DNA from: Desulfocurvus sp.
Lineage (GTDB): Bacteria; Desulfobacterota; Desulfovibrionia; Desulfovibrionales; Desulfovibrionaceae
Assembly: GCA_020692325.1 (NCBI GenBank)
Contig: JAIMKR010000003.1
Span: 114,556-178,555 of the forward strand
Reading direction: 5' to 3'
DNA: 64,000 bases
Shown in pieces: positions 1 to 10,108 of the stretch. A program made the translations under genes and the position numbers. How positions within the stretch are numbered: position 1 is the first letter of the stretch; each line of letters opens with the position of its first letter. Below the pieces are notes generated by a model. It did not search any database and was not told the origin of the DNA. It saw nothing but the letters and a program-made list of their open reading frames with translations.

Positions 1-423
1 CGATCCGGTGAGGAAGCGCACGCCGCGCGACTTCTGCATAGCGGCGTAGCGCTCCACGTCGCGGCAGGCGAAGGCCATGGTCTCCACGCGCGTGTGGGGC
101 AGATGCGCGCTCTTTGGGCCTGGCATTTCCCCGGCGAAGGGCGACACCTCCGCCCCGCGCGCCCGAAACACGAAGTCGGCCGAGCCCGGCAGGGTCAGCG
201 AGCAGCCCTCCCCCTGGGCATCGACAAAGGACGCGCCGAACCCATGCCCGGTGGTGTTCAGAAAGTCCGCCGCCGCGCTTTGGAGACGGTCCGACTCCAC
301 GCCCACGATCACCGCGACCAGCCCGCCAGTGAGGCCTTCCAGCCCGAGGGAGCGCCGCTGGCGCAGCACCGTGTCCACCCTGACGCGCAGGGCGTCGTCA
401 TCGTTGCGAAAGCGCGAGGTCAT
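1..423 (-). CDS. VOC/glyoxalase-like protein (N-terminal part, runs off window)
   Basis: An uninterrupted minus-strand frame of 141 codons starts at 423 and continues past position 1, so the C-terminus is missing. The start has a good Shine-Dalgarno (AAGGAGGAA) about 9 bases upstream. The visible part reads like the N-terminal half of a vicinal-oxygen-chelate (glyoxalase / hydroxyphenylpyruvate dioxygenase-like) protein. It contains the segment HTRVETMAFACRDVERY, in which a His is followed by a beta-strand and a DVE turn, as in VOC modules. The function and metal ligands cannot be fixed without the rest. It is divergent from the diguanylate cyclase gene at 603 and shares the upstream region 424-602 with it. 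The family call is tentative, but the frame itself is solid. Confidence 0.55.
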   Translation of the reverse strand, partial: MTSRFRNDDDALRVRVDTVLRQRRSLGLEGLTGGLVAVIVGVESDRLQSAAADFLNTTGHGFGASFVDAQGEGCSLTLPGSADFVFRARGAEVSPFAGEMPGPKSAHLPHTRVETMAFACRDVERYAAMQKSRGVRFLTGS

Positions 424-514
424 GCCGTGTTCCTCCTTGCCGTGCGCGGATGGGAAGCGTCCAGGTCATCCTCTCTCTGCCCTGTGGAGGCGCTGGGGTC
501 AAGCCGTCTGCGCA

Positions 515-543
515 TTGACATGGCCCGGGGTTTAACCTAGACA
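515..543 (+). promoter_or_regulatory. Sigma-70-type promoter for the GGDEF-PilZ gene
   Basis: A perfect TTGACA at 515-520 is followed by a 17-base spacer and TAGACA at 538-543. Transcription would start near 550, just upstream of the gene starting at 603 (or at the TTG at 564). The -35 is perfect and the -10 is weak. Confidence 0.5.
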
Positions 544-602
544 GTACGTAATAGCCGAGTCGATTGCGCAAAACTTTCAGCAATCAAACGAGTTGGCAGC
601 CA

Positions 603-1838
603 ATGACTTCGTCATTCCGACATGGGCGCGAGTTCTCCGCCAAGCTCAGGGACCTGTTGCAGCGCTCCAACGCTCTCAGCGCCATGACGCCCGAGCACTG
701 GGACGCCCTGGCCGAATCCTACGGCGATGTCGTGTACTCCGAGGCCATGTACCGGCTGGCCCGATTGGAAATACCCCCGGAAGAGGCCCGTCACAAACTG
801 CTGGGCATCCTCACCCACCAGCGTCAGCTCTCCGGGACACTGGGCCGGAGCGTCAGCCTGCTCACCGCCACCTGTGACTATTTCACCGAGGTGGAGCCCA
901 TGATGCACGAACCCGTGCTCGTGGGGGTGCGCCTGTTGCAGCAGAAGGAGGAATACGCCCTGCGCGACGAGCTCACCGGCTTGCTCAACCGCCGCTCCTT
1001 CAACCTGGAGCTCCCGCGCGAGATGGAGCGCTTCCAGCGCTTCGGCCAGTGCTTCACCCTGCTCATGCTCGACCTGGATCACTTCAAGGAATTCAACGAC
1101 TCCTACGGCCATTCCGCCGGCGACCAAGCCCTGCGCGACGTCGCCGCCCTGCTTACCCAGACCGCGCGGCTGTACGACCGCGTCATGCGCTACGGTGGGG
1201 AGGAATTCGCCATACTCCTGCCGCAAACCGACGCGGACGAGGGGGGCGCCGTGGCCGAGCGTGTCCGCGCGGCGGTGTCCGGGCACATGGTCATCTACGA
1301 CGGGCAGGCGCTGGAGCCGGTGACCGTGAGCATCGGCGTGGCCTGCTACCCCGTGGACGGGCTGGAGATGAAGAGCCTGGTGAGCAATGCCGACGGCGCG
1401 CTCTACGAGGCCAAGGCCCTGCGCAACACCGTTTGCCGCCACCACGACCCCAAACGCCGGCATCCGCGCTACATTTTGAGCGACCCGCTGCCGCTGACCC
1501 TGCACGATCCGCGGGGGGGCGACTTCCCGGCCGACGCGTTGGATGTGAGCTTCGGAGGCCTGTGCTGTCGCTCCAAAACGCCGGTGCGACCGCAAACCAA
1601 GGTACGCCTGCTGCTCACCGACGCCGCGCGGCAGGTTCAGCTGCCCCTACTCGCGAAAGTGCGCCGGCTCAGCCATGACGACGACGGAACCTATCATATG
1701 GGATTATCCTTCCGGCTGGACAGCCTGGAGGATCAAATGCGCCTCGTGTCCCTGCTCGAAGGGAGCCACAGCCACGCCTCGACCGCAGCGGCGGATGGAG
1801 CCACGGCCGAGCCAGCCGGACGCCCGAGCACGCACTGA
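603..1838 (+). CDS. Diguanylate cyclase, GGDEF domain with C-terminal PilZ domain
   Basis: Predicted cytoplasmic enzyme that makes cyclic di-GMP from two GTP. An N-terminal helical region of about 130 residues precedes a GGDEF domain with DELTGLLNRRSF, DLDHFKEFND and the active-site loop RYGGEEF. An RxxD product-inhibition site (RLYD) lies five residues before GGEEF, so the enzyme is probably feedback-inhibited. The C-terminus holds a PilZ-like domain with RRHPRY and DVSFGG, matching the RxxxR and (D/N)xSxxG c-di-GMP-binding motifs, so it can probably both make and bind the messenger. I chose the ATG at 603. A TTG at 564 would add 13 residues and cannot be excluded, because neither start has a strong ribosome binding site. 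Confidence 0.88.
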   Translation: MTSSFRHGREFSAKLRDLLQRSNALSAMTPEHWDALAESYGDVVYSEAMYRLARLEIPPEEARHKLLGILTHQRQLSGTLGRSVSLLTATCDYFTEVEPMMHEPVLVGVRLLQQKEEYALRDELTGLLNRRSFNLELPREMERFQRFGQCFTLLMLDLDHFKEFNDSYGHSAGDQALRDVAALLTQTARLYDRVMRYGGEEFAILLPQTDADEGGAVAERVRAAVSGHMVIYDGQALEPVTVSIGVACYPVDGLEMKSLVSNADGALYEAKALRNTVCRHHDPKRRHPRYILSDPLPLTLHDPRGGDFPADALDVSFGGLCCRSKTPVRPQTKVRLLLTDAARQVQLPLLAKVRRLSHDDDGTYHMGLSFRLDSLEDQMRLVSLLEGSHSHASTAAADGATAEPAGRPSTH

Positions 1839-2087
1839 CGCGCCCCGGCGGTCCGGGAATCCGGCTATCGGCGAGCTCTCCGACGGGAGCCCCGGCCAGC
1901 CGGCCCTGGCCCCATAAACGACGGATTTCCTCGACGGAACGGCCGAATGACAGCCTCGGCTTTCGGACAGCACGCCAGTGATTCGAAGAGTTCCGCCCAA
2001 TCCCACCAGCGGATGCCACAGGGGAAATGGCGGCCTCGGCTTTCAGCCGGGTGCGATGATCAATGACCTCGGGGAAAGGCCAAGCCC

Positions 2088-2167
2088 CAGGCCGGATGGT
2101 CCTCAGGCCGGATGCTCCTCAGGTCGAATGCCCCTCAGGCCGGATGCCCCTCAGGCCGGATGGCCCT
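2088..2167. repeat. Five tandem copies of a 16-bp unit at a gene 3' end
   Basis: The unit CAGGCCGGATGNYCCT begins at 2088, 2104, 2120, 2136 and 2152, and the array stops in the stop codon of the minus-strand glycosyltransferase gene. The third copy has two changes (CAGGTCGAATG). A 16-bp period is not a codon multiple, so slippage here would not simply lengthen a protein. The rest of the intergenic stretch from 1839 to 2087 shows no gene, RNA or clear terminator. Confidence 0.8.
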
Positions 2168-3834
2168 CAGCCCAGCTCCGCCATCTTGCGCAGCAGATCG
2201 TCCTCCAGCAGCTTCTCGCCACGCGCGCGCACCCGCGCCAGGGCCTCGGGCCCCAGCTTGGTCAACAGCTTGTGCGTATTGGCCTCGGCGTTGCCGATGT
2301 CCGCGCGTGAACGTTCGGCGAGTTCCCCGCTGCGCCGCTTGTGCCGCACCAGCAAATGTCCCTGGAAGGCCGCGCATCCGCCCGTCAGAACCACCCGCAG
2401 GTCGCGTTCCAGATCGTCGTACTGCGTGGGCGAGAAACGGATGTCGAAGCCGCCCACGGCGTCGATGTCCGCCGTGCGCAGCATGTGGCAGCAGCCCGTG
2501 ACGCTCACGCAGGGCCGCAGGTAGGCGTACCGACCCAGGTCCGGCCCTTGCAGATGCGCACGCGGCAGGACCAACGGCGCGCCGTCCTCCCCGGCGGGCG
2601 GCGGCAGCGGGCTCAGATCCACGCTCTGGAGCACGAGGGGATTGGCGTCGTCGGCCACGCGGCAGCCCCACACCGAGGCCTCGGGGCACTCCGTCGCGGC
2701 CGCTCCCAGCCGACGCAGCCAGTCTGCCGGCAGGTCCACATCGTCGTCGAGGAACACGACGAACGGAAAACGCCGCACTTCCGGCAGGGAAAGCAGCCAG
2801 TCGCGCGCGGCGGGAGCGCCCACGTTCACCGGCAGGCGGAGGACCGTGAGCCGTCCGCCCAGGCGCCCGCCCCAGGCGGCGAGCACGTCCCTGGTGGCGT
2901 CGGAGGAGCCGTTGTCCAGCACCCAGATCGGCGCGAGACCGACGTCCGAGGCGGCAAGCGAGGCCAGCGTCTCGTCCAGTTCGCGCGATTTGTTGTACGT
3001 GTACAGCAGGATGGCCACGCCCCCCTTGGGGAGCGCGCAGGCCTGCGACAGTCCCGAGGCCAGATCGTACAACCGCAGCCAGTGATTCACGCGCCACGGC
3101 TCCGCGCGCAGGCTCCGACGCAGCACCTGCATGGCATCATCCACGCCATGCGTCCGGTCCAGACGCAGCAGGCATTCCGCGCGCAGGTCGGCATCGCCCG
3201 CCGTGGAGGCCAACGCCGGGGCCGCGTTCAGACTGGCCAGCGCCGTATGCGCATCGCCCCGGGCGAGGTGGACCCACGCGGCGAAGCGATGGCGTAACTG
3301 CGCGAGGGTGCGAGGCCACGCGGATTCGGCCAGGGCCGCATCCACCAGCCCCCATTCGGCGGTTGGCCAAGCGAACTCCCAGGCCTCGCGCTTCCAAAAA
3401 AGATTCTTCGGCTCGTCGGCCAAGCCCTGGTGCACCAGGGCCAGCCGCGCCTCGCGCCCGGCGGCGGTGTGCCAGGAATGCTCCGGCGGCGGCGGACGCC
3501 AGAAATTCGCCTGCGCGCGCAGGATATTCTCCAGGGGCTGCGGCAAGGCCGGACAGCCCGGAAGGGGGGGGGCGAGCAACATCCCGGCCACGCGCCCATC
3601 CAGGGGATCCTCGCACCAGGCGGCCAGCAAAACACCCTGTGCCAGCGACAAAAGCCGCAGCCGAAAGGCCGGGTTCTCCGCCGGGCTCGCGGCCGCGACG
3701 AACAGCACGCCGGCCACGGCCAGCAGATGGTCGCGTCCATGCGCGGCGTGCAGCAGCAGGTGGCGGGCGGAAACGGGGATGTCCCGCCAAGGTATGGGGG
3801 CATGGGGATCGATGGGGGGAATGCTCGGGCTCAT
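2167..3834 (-). CDS. Glycosyltransferase family 2 protein with long N-terminal domain
   Basis: A 555-residue protein. The C-terminal part is a GT-A fold, family 2 transferase: VAILLYTYNKSRELDETLAS starts the nucleotide-binding fold, VLDNGSSD is the classic GT2 sugar-nucleotide loop, and FVVFLDDDVDLP supplies the DDD/DxD metal-binding motif. The first roughly 280 residues form an Ala/Leu/Trp-rich helical region of unknown family that may hold TPR-like repeats. No membrane segment is evident. The start at 3834 is chosen because GGAGG lies six bases upstream, whereas the longer frame to 3891 has no such site. The acceptor is unknown; a surface polysaccharide or protein glycosylation role is possible. 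Confidence 0.8.
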   Translation of the reverse strand: MSPSIPPIDPHAPIPWRDIPVSARHLLLHAAHGRDHLLAVAGVLFVAAASPAENPAFRLRLLSLAQGVLLAAWCEDPLDGRVAGMLLAPPLPGCPALPQPLENILRAQANFWRPPPPEHSWHTAAGREARLALVHQGLADEPKNLFWKREAWEFAWPTAEWGLVDAALAESAWPRTLAQLRHRFAAWVHLARGDAHTALASLNAAPALASTAGDADLRAECLLRLDRTHGVDDAMQVLRRSLRAEPWRVNHWLRLYDLASGLSQACALPKGGVAILLYTYNKSRELDETLASLAASDVGLAPIWVLDNGSSDATRDVLAAWGGRLGGRLTVLRLPVNVGAPAARDWLLSLPEVRRFPFVVFLDDDVDLPADWLRRLGAAATECPEASVWGCRVADDANPLVLQSVDLSPLPPPAGEDGAPLVLPRAHLQGPDLGRYAYLRPCVSVTGCCHMLRTADIDAVGGFDIRFSPTQYDDLERDLRVVLTGGCAAFQGHLLVRHKRRSGELAERSRADIGNAEANTHKLLTKLGPEALARVRARGEKLLEDDLLRKMAELG

Positions 3835-4038
3835 GGCTGCCTCCGGGCGCATCGTGCGCCGGGCTTCATCGACGTATCGACCATGCGTCATTCAAAACAC
3901 GAAGTGCGGTCCTTGGCAAGCACACGGCGGGGCGCTTCGGGCTTTGCGGCGCAAGACCTCGTCCTCCCGGTTCTCGACAGCGACCGGCGCGTGGGCCGGT
4001 TCCCCACGACAGAGGGACCGACAGAGGGAGGCCGATCC

Positions 4039-4785
4039 CTACTTCATGGGCCGGATGCGCGTCTGTACGCCGGGCACGTCCTTGAGGCGCGAGGCCACGG
4101 CGCGCATTACCGTATCCGTGGTGTGGTAGGGATAGAGGATCTTGGGCCGCAGCATGTTGGCAGCGTGGTCCAGCATGTCGATGTCCATGGTGTAGGGCAA
4201 ATCCACGGGCAGGAACGCCACATCGACGTCCGCCAGGGCCGACATTTCGGGGATGTCCTCCGTGTCGCCGGCGACGTAGAAGCGCGTGGAGCCGAAATGC
4301 AGCACATAGCCGTTGCCCACGCCCTTGGGATGGAAGGGATGGCCGGGCGAACGCATGTGCACGATGTTGTAGGCGGGCACGGCGTCCACGCGGAGCTGAC
4401 CCAGGAACTTGCGGCTGTCGCCGTTGCGCAGGGACACCGCGCCTGGCAGCTTGGCCGCCGCCAGGGCCGAGGCCGCGACCACTGTCTCCGGCTTGCTCAC
4501 GGCCTTTACGGCGTCAGGGTCGAGATGATCGGGATGCTCGTGGGTCACCAGGACGAGGTCGGCCTTGGGCAGCCTGGTGTAGTCGGCCTGCTCGGAACAG
4601 GGGTCGATGTCGATGACCTTGCCGTTCCACTGGAACATGAGGCTGGCGTGGCCGAGGAAGGTCACGGTCACCTTGCCCGCGTCGGTTTTGATGGTGTCCG
4701 CGGGCTTTTTCCTGCCGCAGCGGGTCAGCCCCAGGATGAGCAACAGCACGGCCGCCATTCCGACGAGGATAAGGATCTTGCGCAT
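4039..4785 (-). CDS. Membrane-anchored MBL-fold metal-dependent hydrolase (UlaG/UPF0173-like)
   Basis: Metallo-beta-lactamase fold protein of about 248 residues. An N-terminal hydrophobic segment (ILILVGMAAVLLLILGL) followed by a Cys suggests export or lipid anchoring. The catalytic metal motif is HEHPDH (HxHxDH), with further candidate ligands in GDTEDIP and YPYHTTD. The HASLMFQWNGKVIDIDP segment is typical of the UlaG / YtnP-like group of broad phosphodiesterase or lactonase folds. The start at 4785 has GGAGG five bases upstream. It is separated from ettA by a strong terminator, so it is probably transcribed independently. The substrate cannot be deduced. Confidence 0.82.
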   Translation of the reverse strand: MRKILILVGMAAVLLLILGLTRCGRKKPADTIKTDAGKVTVTFLGHASLMFQWNGKVIDIDPCSEQADYTRLPKADLVLVTHEHPDHLDPDAVKAVSKPETVVAASALAAAKLPGAVSLRNGDSRKFLGQLRVDAVPAYNIVHMRSPGHPFHPKGVGNGYVLHFGSTRFYVAGDTEDIPEMSALADVDVAFLPVDLPYTMDIDMLDHAANMLRPKILYPYHTTDTVMRAVASRLKDVPGVQTRIRPMK

Positions 4786-4800
4786 TCCCGCCTCCGGTTG

Positions 4801-4832
4801 AAAAAAGGGCGGGGGCATACTCCCCCGCCCTT
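4801..4832 (-). terminator. Rho-independent terminator downstream of ettA
   Basis: An 11-bp perfect stem (AAGGGCGGGGG paired with CCCCCGCCCTT) with a 6-base loop ends on the minus strand in a run of six T. It lies 7 bases beyond the ettA stop codon. Confidence 0.85.
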
Positions 4833-4838
4833 CCGTCC

Positions 4839-6515
4839 CTAACGTGTCAGGTGCCGGTACTTGATGCGGTGCGGTTGATCCGCAGCCGCTCCGAGCCTGG
4901 CCTTCCGGTCGGCCTCGTACTCGCTCCAGTCACCCTCGAAGAAACGCACCTGGCTGTCGCCCTCGAAGGCGAGGATGTGCGTGGCGACGCGGTCGAGGAA
5001 CCAGCGGTCGTGGCTGACCACCAGGACGCATCCGGCGAAGTTGATGAGCGCGTCCTCGAGGGCGCGCATGGTGTTCACGTCCAGATCGTTGGTCGGCTCG
5101 TCGAGGAGCAGCACGTTGGCGCCCTCGCGCAGGAGCGAGGCGAGGTGCACGCGGTTTCTCTCGCCGCCAGAGAGCACGCCGACCTTCTTCTGCTGATCGC
5201 TGCCGGTGATGTTGAACTTGCCGATGTAGGCCCGGGCGTTGACCTCGCGGTTGCCCAGCTTGATGACGTCGTGGCCGCCGGAGATGATCTCGAACACGGT
5301 TTTGTCCGGGTCCATCTCGCGCGACTGGTCCACATAGGCCAGCTTGACCGTGTCGCCCACGCGGAAGGAACCCTCGTCGGGCGTGTCCTTGCCGGTGATC
5401 ATGCGGAACAGCGTGGACTTGCCCGCGCCGTTGGGGCCGACGACACCGACGATGGCTCCGGGCGGAATGCGGAACTCCATGCCGTCGACAAGCAGATTGT
5501 CGCCAAAGGCCTTTTTGACGTCCTTGGCCTCGATGACCACGTCGCCGAGGCGCGGTCCGGCCGGGATATAGATTTCCAGCTCCGGCGCGAGTTTTTCCGT
5601 CTCCTGCCCGAGCAGGTTCTCATAGGCGCTGATGCGCGCCTTGCCCTTGGCATGGCGGCCACGCGGGCTCATGCGGATCCAGTCCAACTCACGCGCGAGC
5701 GTCTTCTGGCGCTCGGTCTCGGCCTTTTCCTCCAGAGCCAGACGCTGCCGCTTCTGCTCCAGCCAGCTGGAGTAGTTGCCCTGCCAGGGAATGCCCCGGC
5801 CACGGTCCAGTTCCAGAATCCAGCCGGCCACGTTGTCCAGGAAGTAGCGGTCGTGGGTGACGGCGATGACCGTGCCCTCGTACTGATGCAGGTGGTGTTC
5901 CAGCCAAGCCACACTCTCGGCGTCCAGGTGGTTGGTGGGCTCATCCAGCAGCAGGATGTCCGGCTTCTGCAGCAACAGCCGGCACAAGGCCACGCGGCGG
6001 CGCTCACCGCCGGAGACGACCTTGATGGGCGTGTCGCCCGGTGGGCAGCGCAGGGCGTCCATGGCCATCTCCAGCCGGCTGTCCAGCTCCCAGGCGTCGA
6101 GGGCGTCCAGCTTCTCCTGCACGGCCGCCTGACGGTCGATAAGCTTCTGCATCTCATCGTCGCTCATGGGCTCGGCGAACTTCTCGTTGATGCGCTCGAA
6201 CTCGGCGAGCAGATCGACGGTCTCCTGAGCGGACTCGGCCACAACCTCGCGCACGGTCTTGCTCTCATCGAGCTGGGGCTCCTGCTCCAAGAGGCCGATG
6301 GAATAGCCCGGCGTCGGGGCGATCTCGCCCTGGAAGTCGTGGTCCACTCCGGCCAGAATGCGCAGCAGCGAGCTCTTGCCGGCCCCGTTGAGGCCCAGCA
6401 CGCCGATCTTGGCGCCGTAGAAGTACGAAAGCGAGATGTCCTTGAGGACCTGACGCTTGTCGTAGAACTTGCTCACGCGCATCATGGAGTAGATGATCTT
6501 GTACGGTTCGGCCAT
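4839..6515 (-). CDS. ettA: Energy-dependent translational throttle protein EttA (ABC-F)
   Basis: A 558-residue soluble ABC-F protein with two ABC cassettes. Known members bind the ribosomal E site and gate the first elongation step according to the ATP/ADP ratio. Walker A motifs are GLNGAGKSS (about residue 43) and GPNGAGKST (about residue 355). Signature motifs are VSGGERRRVAL and LSGGERNRVHL, and Walker B motifs are LLLDEPTNHLD and LLLDEPTNDLD. The cassettes are joined by a charged P-site tRNA interaction linker (RQKTLARELDWIRMSPRGRHAKGKAR region) typical of EttA. Length and start MAEPYKIIYSM match the family. No transmembrane domain is present, so it is not a transporter. The S1-repeat gene lies directly upstream on the same strand. 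Confidence 0.95.
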   Translation of the reverse strand: MAEPYKIIYSMMRVSKFYDKRQVLKDISLSYFYGAKIGVLGLNGAGKSSLLRILAGVDHDFQGEIAPTPGYSIGLLEQEPQLDESKTVREVVAESAQETVDLLAEFERINEKFAEPMSDDEMQKLIDRQAAVQEKLDALDAWELDSRLEMAMDALRCPPGDTPIKVVSGGERRRVALCRLLLQKPDILLLDEPTNHLDAESVAWLEHHLHQYEGTVIAVTHDRYFLDNVAGWILELDRGRGIPWQGNYSSWLEQKRQRLALEEKAETERQKTLARELDWIRMSPRGRHAKGKARISAYENLLGQETEKLAPELEIYIPAGPRLGDVVIEAKDVKKAFGDNLLVDGMEFRIPPGAIVGVVGPNGAGKSTLFRMITGKDTPDEGSFRVGDTVKLAYVDQSREMDPDKTVFEIISGGHDVIKLGNREVNARAYIGKFNITGSDQQKKVGVLSGGERNRVHLASLLREGANVLLLDEPTNDLDVNTMRALEDALINFAGCVLVVSHDRWFLDRVATHILAFEGDSQVRFFEGDWSEYEADRKARLGAAADQPHRIKYRHLTR

Positions 6516-6557
6516 GCGTCTCCCGTGCTCGCTGATTGGTAAGGGCGTTGCCGCCGG

Positions 6558-8045
6558 CTATTTTTTGGCCTTCATGGCCTTGGCGAGGGCCAAGCCCAGG
6601 CTGCCCATGGACCTCTCCTCGCTCTTGGCGGTGCGGGCCTGCTTGGCGTAGGCCTTCCAGTCGCCATTTTCGCGGCCGGCCTGACCAGCGGTCTCGCGCA
6701 CCTCCAGCGGCGAAAGGGCGATGCGCCGCTCGCTCGCGCGCAGGTCCTCCACCACGAGGGTCACGGAATCGCCTTTTTTGAGGGCGTCGAACGGCTTGGG
6801 ATCGACGGCGATGGCCATGCGCGATTTGGGCAGCAGCGCGGTGACGCCGGGCTCCAGGTTCACGAAGATGCCAAAGGTTTCGCGCTTCTCCACCGTGCCG
6901 GTCACCTGAGTGCCGGGGGTGTACTTGCCGGCGGCCTCGATCCAGGGATCGCCCTCGGCGTCCTTGAGGGACAGCGAAATGCGCCGCTTGATCGGATCGA
7001 TGTCCTTGACGACCACGGTGACCATGTCGCCGGGGTTGACGATCTCCGAGGGCTTGTTCACGCGCTTAGTGTAGCTCATCTCGCTGATATGCACGAGACC
7101 ATCCACGCCGGGCAGCAGCTCCACGAAAGCGCCGAAATCGGCCAAGCGCACCACCTTGCCGGTGACTTTCTCGCCGGCCTTGAGCTTGGCGGGAACCTCC
7201 AGCCAAGGGTCGCCCATGGTCTGCTTGCGCGAAAGGGAAATCTTCATCTGCCCGGGCTTCTTGCCGGGCTCCACGCCGAGCACCTTGACGCGGATCTTGT
7301 CGCCCACGCTCACGGCCTCGTCCGGCTTGGCCACGCGGGAGTAGCTGATCTCGCTCACGTGGACCATGCCTTCCAGACCCGGGGCGATCTCCACGAAGGC
7401 GCCGAAATCGGCGAGGCGCACCACGGTGCCGTCGATCTCGTCGCCAGGGTTGACCTTGGCCAGGAACTCCTCGGTGGCGGCCATGCGCTCACGCTCGAGA
7501 AGCGCGCGGCGGGTGACCACGATGTTGCGGCCGCGTTCCTCCAGCTTGCTGATGAGGAAGGGGAGGGTCTGACCGACATACTCCTCCGGATTCTCCACGA
7601 AGCGCGCGTCGATCTGGCTCACGGGGCAGAAGGCGCGGCGGCCCATTATCTCGACCGAGAAGCCGCCCTTGCAGGTCTCCTTCACGTGGCCGTCCACGGG
7701 CAGACCCACGTCCTTGGCGTTCTGGAGCATCTCCAGCCCGCCGGCGCCGGCCAGCGCACGGGAGAGGATGATCTCGCTGCGGGTCTTGGAGACCACGTAG
7801 AGATCCACGGAGTCGCCTTCCTTGTAAGGGAAGTTGCCGTCGGCATCCAGCAGCTCCTTCTTCTCGGCCACGCCATCGACCTTGGTGCCGGTGTCAAGGT
7901 AGACGCTGTCCTCGCCCACGCTGATGATGCGGGCGGAAATCTTGTCGCCCACGTTCAAGGGCTCGGCCTGGCCGGCGTAGCTGGCCTCGAAGAGTTCGGC
8001 GAAGCTCTGCTCCTGCTCCCCGTTGTTCTGTGCCTGATCCGTCAT
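6558..8045 (-). CDS. S1 RNA-binding repeat protein (30S ribosomal protein S1-like)
   Basis: A 495-residue protein with about five consecutive S1 (OB-fold) repeats. Recognisable cores are [40 protein letters not shown] and [20 protein letters not shown], plus two more divergent N-terminal repeats. E. coli S1 has six repeats, so this is a shorter variant. It may be the organism's ribosomal S1 or a second S1-like RNA-binding protein, and the sequence does not decide which. It has its own sigma-70-type promoter and lies 42 bases upstream of ettA, another ribosome factor, so the two may be cotranscribed. Confidence 0.85.
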   Translation of the reverse strand: MTDQAQNNGEQEQSFAELFEASYAGQAEPLNVGDKISARIISVGEDSVYLDTGTKVDGVAEKKELLDADGNFPYKEGDSVDLYVVSKTRSEIILSRALAGAGGLEMLQNAKDVGLPVDGHVKETCKGGFSVEIMGRRAFCPVSQIDARFVENPEEYVGQTLPFLISKLEERGRNIVVTRRALLERERMAATEEFLAKVNPGDEIDGTVVRLADFGAFVEIAPGLEGMVHVSEISYSRVAKPDEAVSVGDKIRVKVLGVEPGKKPGQMKISLSRKQTMGDPWLEVPAKLKAGEKVTGKVVRLADFGAFVELLPGVDGLVHISEMSYTKRVNKPSEIVNPGDMVTVVVKDIDPIKRRISLSLKDAEGDPWIEAAGKYTPGTQVTGTVEKRETFGIFVNLEPGVTALLPKSRMAIAVDPKPFDALKKGDSVTLVVEDLRASERRIALSPLEVRETAGQAGRENGDWKAYAKQARTAKSEERSMGSLGLALAKAMKAKK

Positions 8046-8102
8046 CTGCTGCTCCTAGTGTTCCGCAAAGATATTTGGACGGCGCACCGCCGCCTGGGGG
8101 CT

Positions 8103-8130
8103 GTATTATCGAAGGGGCCGCGCTTGTCAA
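8103..8130 (-). promoter_or_regulatory. Sigma-70-type promoter of the S1-repeat gene
   Basis: On the minus strand TTGACA (8130-8125) is followed by a 16-base spacer and TAATAC (8108-8103). The start codon at 8045 lies about 55 bases downstream. Confidence 0.6.
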
Positions 8131-8623
8131 ACAGAGAGGACCGTTTTCCCGGTCCGGCTTCGATTTTTTCGAGCGATGGCCGGGGCGACGCGAAAAGGGC
8201 GTCCAGCAGCAAAAGCGCGGGGAGCCGGGCCATGCACACCCTAACGCAACACGCGCGAATGAGGGATTCCTTCACCCCCGGGGGCATCCTCCGGCTTCAT
8301 CTTGAACAACACCCCGGATCAGGGGTATACCCCCCGGACAGGCTCGAATCGCCGACGGAGGGGAAAAGCCGCCGCGACCGCGGCGATGGGCGTGATGGAC
8401 GAAACGCCGGCGGCGGCGCGGAACCGGACCGCCGAGCCCGGCGAAGACCTTCCCGGCGGCCACGCGGACACCCAGGCGCGCCCGCGGACACCGAAAGACC
8501 ATTCCCCGGCACGCGGACACCACGACGCCGGCATCACAGCGAAAACGCGCGCGGGTTTCCGCGGCCACGCCACCAGAGCGGGCCGGGGCCAGCACACTTG
8601 CCAGACGCCTCAAGAAAGGCTAA
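8131..8623. other. Gene-poor stretch between divergent S1 and accC genes
   Basis: Roughly 490 GC-rich bases with no convincing gene. Open frames on both strands are Arg/Ala/Pro-rich and lack ribosome binding sites. A short hairpin (GGACCG facing CGGTCC) lies near 8137-8155. The accC promoter must lie here but no clear hexamers are visible. Confidence 0.5.
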
Positions 8624-10090
<1,467 letters not shown>

Positions 10091-10108
10091 GCCGGCAGGG
10101 ACGGTAGC

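Noticed and set aside
2088-2167. CRISPR array
   Set aside because: The 16-bp units abut without spacers and no cas gene is nearby.
4851-6542. Long open frame of 563 codons on the plus strand, opposite ettA
   Set aside because: It is an antisense shadow of a well-supported gene. The protein is a Val/Leu/Gly/Ala mix with no motif and no ribosome binding site.
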